DNA of 7,005 bases from assembly GCA_017509375.1 (NCBI GenBank), contig JAFWPT010000162.1, forward strand, positions 1 through 7,005. The letters run 5' to 3'. Shown one piece after another: positions 4,140-7,005 of this stretch (position 1 is the stretch's first letter; every line of letters begins with the position of its first letter). The stretch comes from Bacteroidales bacterium. Lineage in GTDB: Bacteria > Bacteroidota > Bacteroidia > Bacteroidales > UBA932. The translations under genes were made by a program, and so were the position numbers. The notes beneath the pieces were generated by a model. It saw only the letters and a list, made by a program, of their open reading frames with translations. It searched no databases and had not been told where the DNA came from.

Positions 4140-6326
4140 TTACTGCACGGATTGGAAAATTTCATCCCATGATGATATTCCTATGACGCTTAAGTACTGG
4201 TCGAAGACACCGCTTTCTTTAGAGGTCCCGGCAGCCTGCCATACGAACCAGGCAGGTTTCCGGCCGTTGGGGTCTTCGCTGTCGTCTTTGAAGCGCCGCA
4301 GTCCTATTCGGAGGCCTCCTTCGGCCCTGTTATCCTGCCAATTGTGCCACTGAATGCCGTCTATACCCTCAAGCGCGTCCACCTTCTTCCAAGCCCATGC
4401 AGCACCGGCAGCCTGCCTTGCAAGGTCGTCAGAGCTATATGACGGAGAATTTGTCCCATTCTCAGACAGGAACAAGATACGCTTAACTGAGCCCATGTAA
4501 AAATGAGCCTTATCCATCATCCAGGCACTGATTACCTCCAGATTCTTGAAAGTACAATATGCAGTATTCATGGAATAAGTTGCGGCAGTGTCATCCTTCC
4601 AGAATTCAGGCCTAGCAAGCGACTGCGGGTAAGGATGATACGCAACGCCCCAAAGAAAATCCCCTTCAGCCGAACTGTACTTGCAAAGATCTTCAAGCAA
4701 ACTCTTGGAGGCATACTGCCCCTCTTTTTTGGCCCAGCTGTGGGTCAAGGAGATGAGAACGGAAGCGTTGGGATCGTACTTATGGGCAATATTATGGCAA
4801 ATGCGCATAGACTTGACATAGGCATCCATATAGCGCCACTCCGGCTGGTCGCCCATATTCGTCCATTCTTTCTGAAAATCTACTTCATTATGCATAATCC
4901 AATGATGGATACGCCCGTAAGTAGATGAGGAATAACGCTTTGCCAGGAAATCCAATGCGGCGGCATACACGTTTACGGACTGAGCTGTAGTGAGATTCGG
5001 CATACTGTAATTGCCACCGTCGTTTTCCGGATGCTTCATTACCGGCGTAGCTGAAGAATTGGTATCGCTCTGGCGGTTAAGCAGGATAGCAGAGACCACG
5101 ATTCCCCTCTTGCTGCACTCCAGCATCACTTTGTCCAGTTGTGCAGCATAGCCCTTATCCATATAGTAGGTAGTGCCGCAGAAAGGATACTCTATCGTAT
5201 AATTGCCCTTCTTGACAGTATTCACAACAGAATTCAGCACAATGTTGACGGTCACGCTCTTGATGCCCAGCTCGTCAAGGTCGTAAAGATTCTGGTTATA
5301 AACAAAGCCTCCCAAGCCCTTTTTCGTAGCAGGCTTCACCGCTTCAGGTGAGCTTTGGGCCTGAATCTCATCTGCATAGCGCGCGTGAGAACAAAGGGTT
5401 CCGTCTTCCTTCACAACTGCAAAGCGTGAAAGCAGACGGTCGTATGCATTAAGGCCATCCCGGGAAACTATCCTTTTCAGAGTAATGCTGAAAGAAGAGC
5501 CGCTCAAAGCTGTCTTATGGGAGAAGCTCTTCATCTCAGTCAAATTCTCCCAGGGAGCGATATCTGCCAGATAATACCTCTCCCCTCCATCGGTACGGCC
5601 GCTGACTGTTATTTCTGAGGCCCCTACCGAGACTTTGCTAACGGAGCACGGGAAATGCTTGGACAGGTAATCCCCTATCCGGGCGGCCTCCGCGTCTTTG
5701 CCCTGGGCTTTCGCCAGTTCCGAGTGGTAGGTCTCCAGTTCCGCATCATTCATCTCCCTCATCTGCAAATTCTTTATGCGGATTCTCACGTTGCTCTTTG
5801 TTCCGAAATCCATACGGAGGTTGTCTCCCGCCTTGCCCCAGTCAAAACTGATGCGGTCTGCAGCTATGCTGAAAGCGCAGGCCTTCCAATTCTCGCCCCC
5901 GGCTGCAGCAATTCTGCCGAAATGTCTTGAACGGGATTCCGCTATAGCCTTGCCGTAGAATATCTGGATATCATCTACCCCGGCAGAGCACAGATAGTCG
6001 AAGCTGAGTACGCGATGCTCGTCCTGCAAATCGGCATCCAGTGCCGCCAGATAAATGTACGGGTCGGTTCCTGTCGTCACAAGAGTCCACTCCCCCGCCG
6101 TATCGTCATAGCTTAAGTCAATCATATTCTTGCCCTTCTCCACGAAAGACAAAGGCACCGGATCAACATGCTTCACTTCGGGCTCCGGCTCAGGTTCAGG
6201 CTCCGGCCCGGGATCCACCTGTTCCTCTCCTTCCTTCCCTTTATCATTACCGTCGTCCAGCGGTTTAGGTTCGCAGGCCAGAACGAAAAGGGAAAGCAGC
6301 ATCAGCAAGAGATGCCTGATGTTCAT
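4140..6326 (-). CDS. Surface-type lipoprotein with glycoside hydrolase-like TIM barrel (DUF5722 family)
   Basis: 728 residues from ATG at 6326. The N-terminus is a lipoprotein signal (MNIRHLLLMLLSLFVLAC, lipid Cys18), followed by an acidic region (LDDGNDKGKEGEEQ) and a PEPEPEPEPE tether (41-50), as in Bacteroidota surface lipoproteins. Residues about 55-190 look like a beta-sandwich, carbohydrate-binding-like module, ending LRMDFGTKSNVRIRIKNLQMR. About 225-325 forms a second beta-rich region. From about 335 the sequence resembles DUF5722: GLGGFVYNQNLYDLDELGIKSVTVNIVLN, TTYYMDKGYAAQLDKVMLEC, then strands carrying H-x-W-I-M-H-N480-E481, WGVAYHPYPQ (H564), FLSENGTNS (E622) and GIQWHNWQDN. An N-E pair after one strand and a Glu on a later strand match the acid/base and nucleophile pattern of clan GH-A glycosidases; catalysis is inferred. 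It follows the BASS transporter gene by 3 nt (TAAGCTATG), so the two are presumably co-transcribed. No terminator is seen in the 18-bp gap before the converging ABC-F gene. Confidence 0.75.
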   Translation of the reverse strand: MNIRHLLLMLLSLFVLACEPKPLDDGNDKGKEGEEQVDPGPEPEPEPEPEVKHVDPVPLSFVEKGKNMIDLSYDDTAGEWTLVTTGTDPYIYLAALDADLQDEHRVLSFDYLCSAGVDDIQIFYGKAIAESRSRHFGRIAAAGGENWKACAFSIAADRISFDWGKAGDNLRMDFGTKSNVRIRIKNLQMREMNDAELETYHSELAKAQGKDAEAARIGDYLSKHFPCSVSKVSVGASEITVSGRTDGGERYYLADIAPWENLTEMKSFSHKTALSGSSFSITLKRIVSRDGLNAYDRLLSRFAVVKEDGTLCSHARYADEIQAQSSPEAVKPATKKGLGGFVYNQNLYDLDELGIKSVTVNIVLNSVVNTVKKGNYTIEYPFCGTTYYMDKGYAAQLDKVMLECSKRGIVVSAILLNRQSDTNSSATPVMKHPENDGGNYSMPNLTTAQSVNVYAAALDFLAKRYSSSTYGRIHHWIMHNEVDFQKEWTNMGDQPEWRYMDAYVKSMRICHNIAHKYDPNASVLISLTHSWAKKEGQYASKSLLEDLCKYSSAEGDFLWGVAYHPYPQSLARPEFWKDDTAATYSMNTAYCTFKNLEVISAWMMDKAHFYMGSVKRILFLSENGTNSPSYSSDDLARQAAGAAWAWKKVDALEGIDGIQWHNWQDNRAEGGLRIGLRRFKDDSEDPNGRKPAWFVWQAAGTSKESGVFDQYLSVIGISSWDEIFQSVQ
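6177..6206 (-). repeat. Five tandem 6-bp units encoding (PE)5 linker
   Basis: Ten codons, residues 41-50 of the lipoprotein, alternate Pro and Glu using mixed synonymous codons (CCG/CCT/CCC and GAG/GAA). The unit is 6 bp, so copy-number change would alter tether length without shifting the frame. The synonymous variation suggests it is selected at the protein level and not a freshly expanded microsatellite. Confidence 0.7.
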
Positions 6327-6329
6327 AGC

Positions 6330-7005
6330 TTATTTCCGTTTTTTGTCCGACAGCAGGAAGATAGCGCTCACGGTCAAACCGCTCACGATATGCCAGACGC
6401 CCCACCAGGCGGTAATGACCAGCATCCCGCCATGAGGCGGAAGACCGGCGAAAATACTGGTTCCCAGCAGCAGTGCCAGACCGAGGCCGCTGTTCTGGAT
6501 TCCGGTTTCAATAGTAAGAGTCCGGCGGTCGGCCTTGGGCACTTTGAAAAGGGACCCCACGCTGAAGCCAGTAAGCAGAGCAAGCAGATTGTGGATGAAT
6601 ACGATAAGGAAAATATACTTGATGCACTGCAGGAAAGCGACCCGGTTGCTCCAGAAGGAAAGCACCACCATGGCTATGAAGAACAAGATACTCAGCCACT
6701 GGAGAGGCTTCTTGAGTTTCTCCGCTACTTTAGGCAGGTAGGTTGAAGTGAGTATACCCAGAACCAGCGGGATTCCGAGCAAAATAACTATAGTCTTGAA
6801 CACATCCCACAGGGGAATCACCAACTGGGGTACGTCGGCCTGCACGCTTGCGAAATGGAGATACAGGTTACCGTAGAGCCAGAAATTGAACGGTGTCATA
6901 AGCACGCATAGCGCAGTGCTGATTGCAGTAAGGCTCACGGAAAGCTCTATATTGGCTTTGGACAACGAAGACATGAAGTTGGAGATATTTCCTCCCGGGC
7001 AGGAA
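6330..7005 (-). CDS. BASS-family (bile acid:sodium symporter-like) transporter, N-terminus outside window
   Basis: The frame is open to the window edge and ends in TAA at 6332-6330. The visible part is 224 residues; the ATG at 6974 is internal, because the text before it (S-C-P-G-G-N-I-S-N-F) is the conserved C-P-G-G-x-x-S-N block of the family, followed by SSLSKANIELSVSLTAIST. Further hydrophobic segments lie around LWDVFKTIVILLGIPLVLGI, LSILFFIAMVVLSF, YIFLIVFIHNLLALLTGF and WWGVWHIVSGLTVSAIFLL, and the motif E-T-G-I-Q-N-S-G-L-G-L-A-L, also typical of BASS proteins, is intact. Family members are about 300-330 residues with 9-10 helices, so roughly the first third is missing. Known substrates of the superfamily include bile acids, pyruvate, pantoate and other organic anions, mostly with Na+; the substrate here is not deducible. 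It is the upstream gene of an apparent operon with the DUF5722 lipoprotein. Confidence 0.85.
   Translation of the reverse strand, partial: SCPGGNISNFMSSLSKANIELSVSLTAISTALCVLMTPFNFWLYGNLYLHFASVQADVPQLVIPLWDVFKTIVILLGIPLVLGILTSTYLPKVAEKLKKPLQWLSILFFIAMVVLSFWSNRVAFLQCIKYIFLIVFIHNLLALLTGFSVGSLFKVPKADRRTLTIETGIQNSGLGLALLLGTSIFAGLPPHGGMLVITAWWGVWHIVSGLTVSAIFLLSDKKRK

Noticed and set aside
6168..6746. 192-codon open frame on the plus strand across the lipoprotein and BASS genes
   Set aside because: It runs antisense to two well supported genes, shows low-complexity and Gln/Lys-rich text with no family pattern, and has no promoter; it is a shadow frame.

Overview
The window reads as a chromosomal segment of a Bacteroidota organism, most likely order Bacteroidales. 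The reasons are several AT-rich promoter elements of the TAnnTTTG (-7) type, one with TTTG 19 bp upstream; the lack of strong Shine-Dalgarno sequences before the starts; and a lipoprotein with an acidic, PE-rich tether and a domain I associate with this phylum (DUF5722). No CRISPR array, insertion sequence, phage module or integrase is visible. Genus cannot be assigned from the sequence.

Layout. (1) 1-330 (+): C-terminal part of a DNA/RNA non-specific (NucA/EndoG-type) endonuclease. (2) 392-433: a perfect 17-bp inverted repeat, probably a bidirectional terminator shared with the next, converging gene. (3) 408-788 (-): small membrane protein with two YccF repeats. (4) 853-1371 (+): GNAT acetyltransferase, divergent from YccF and overlapping the end of (5) by 34 bp. 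(5) 1338-1958 (-): SprT-like zinc metalloprotease without a C-terminal zinc ribbon. (6) 2131-2315 (-): tRNA-Ala with anticodon CGC, with its own promoter and terminator. (7) 2400-4121 (+): Uup-type ABC-F ATPase, divergent from the tRNA. (8) 4140-6326 (-): large surface-type lipoprotein with an N-terminal beta-sandwich-like region and a TIM-barrel glycosidase-like (DUF5722) domain. (9) 6330-7005 (-): C-terminal two thirds of a BASS-family (bile acid:sodium symporter-like) transporter, cut by the window edge.

Most genes here are unrelated housekeeping or accessory single genes, with short spacers and several convergent or divergent pairs. The only evident operon is BASS transporter followed by DUF5722 lipoprotein: the stop of the first and start of the second are 3 nt apart. 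This pair is the best candidate for an undescribed functional unit, possibly an outer-surface hydrolase paired with an inner-membrane uptake carrier. The substrate cannot be read from the sequence.
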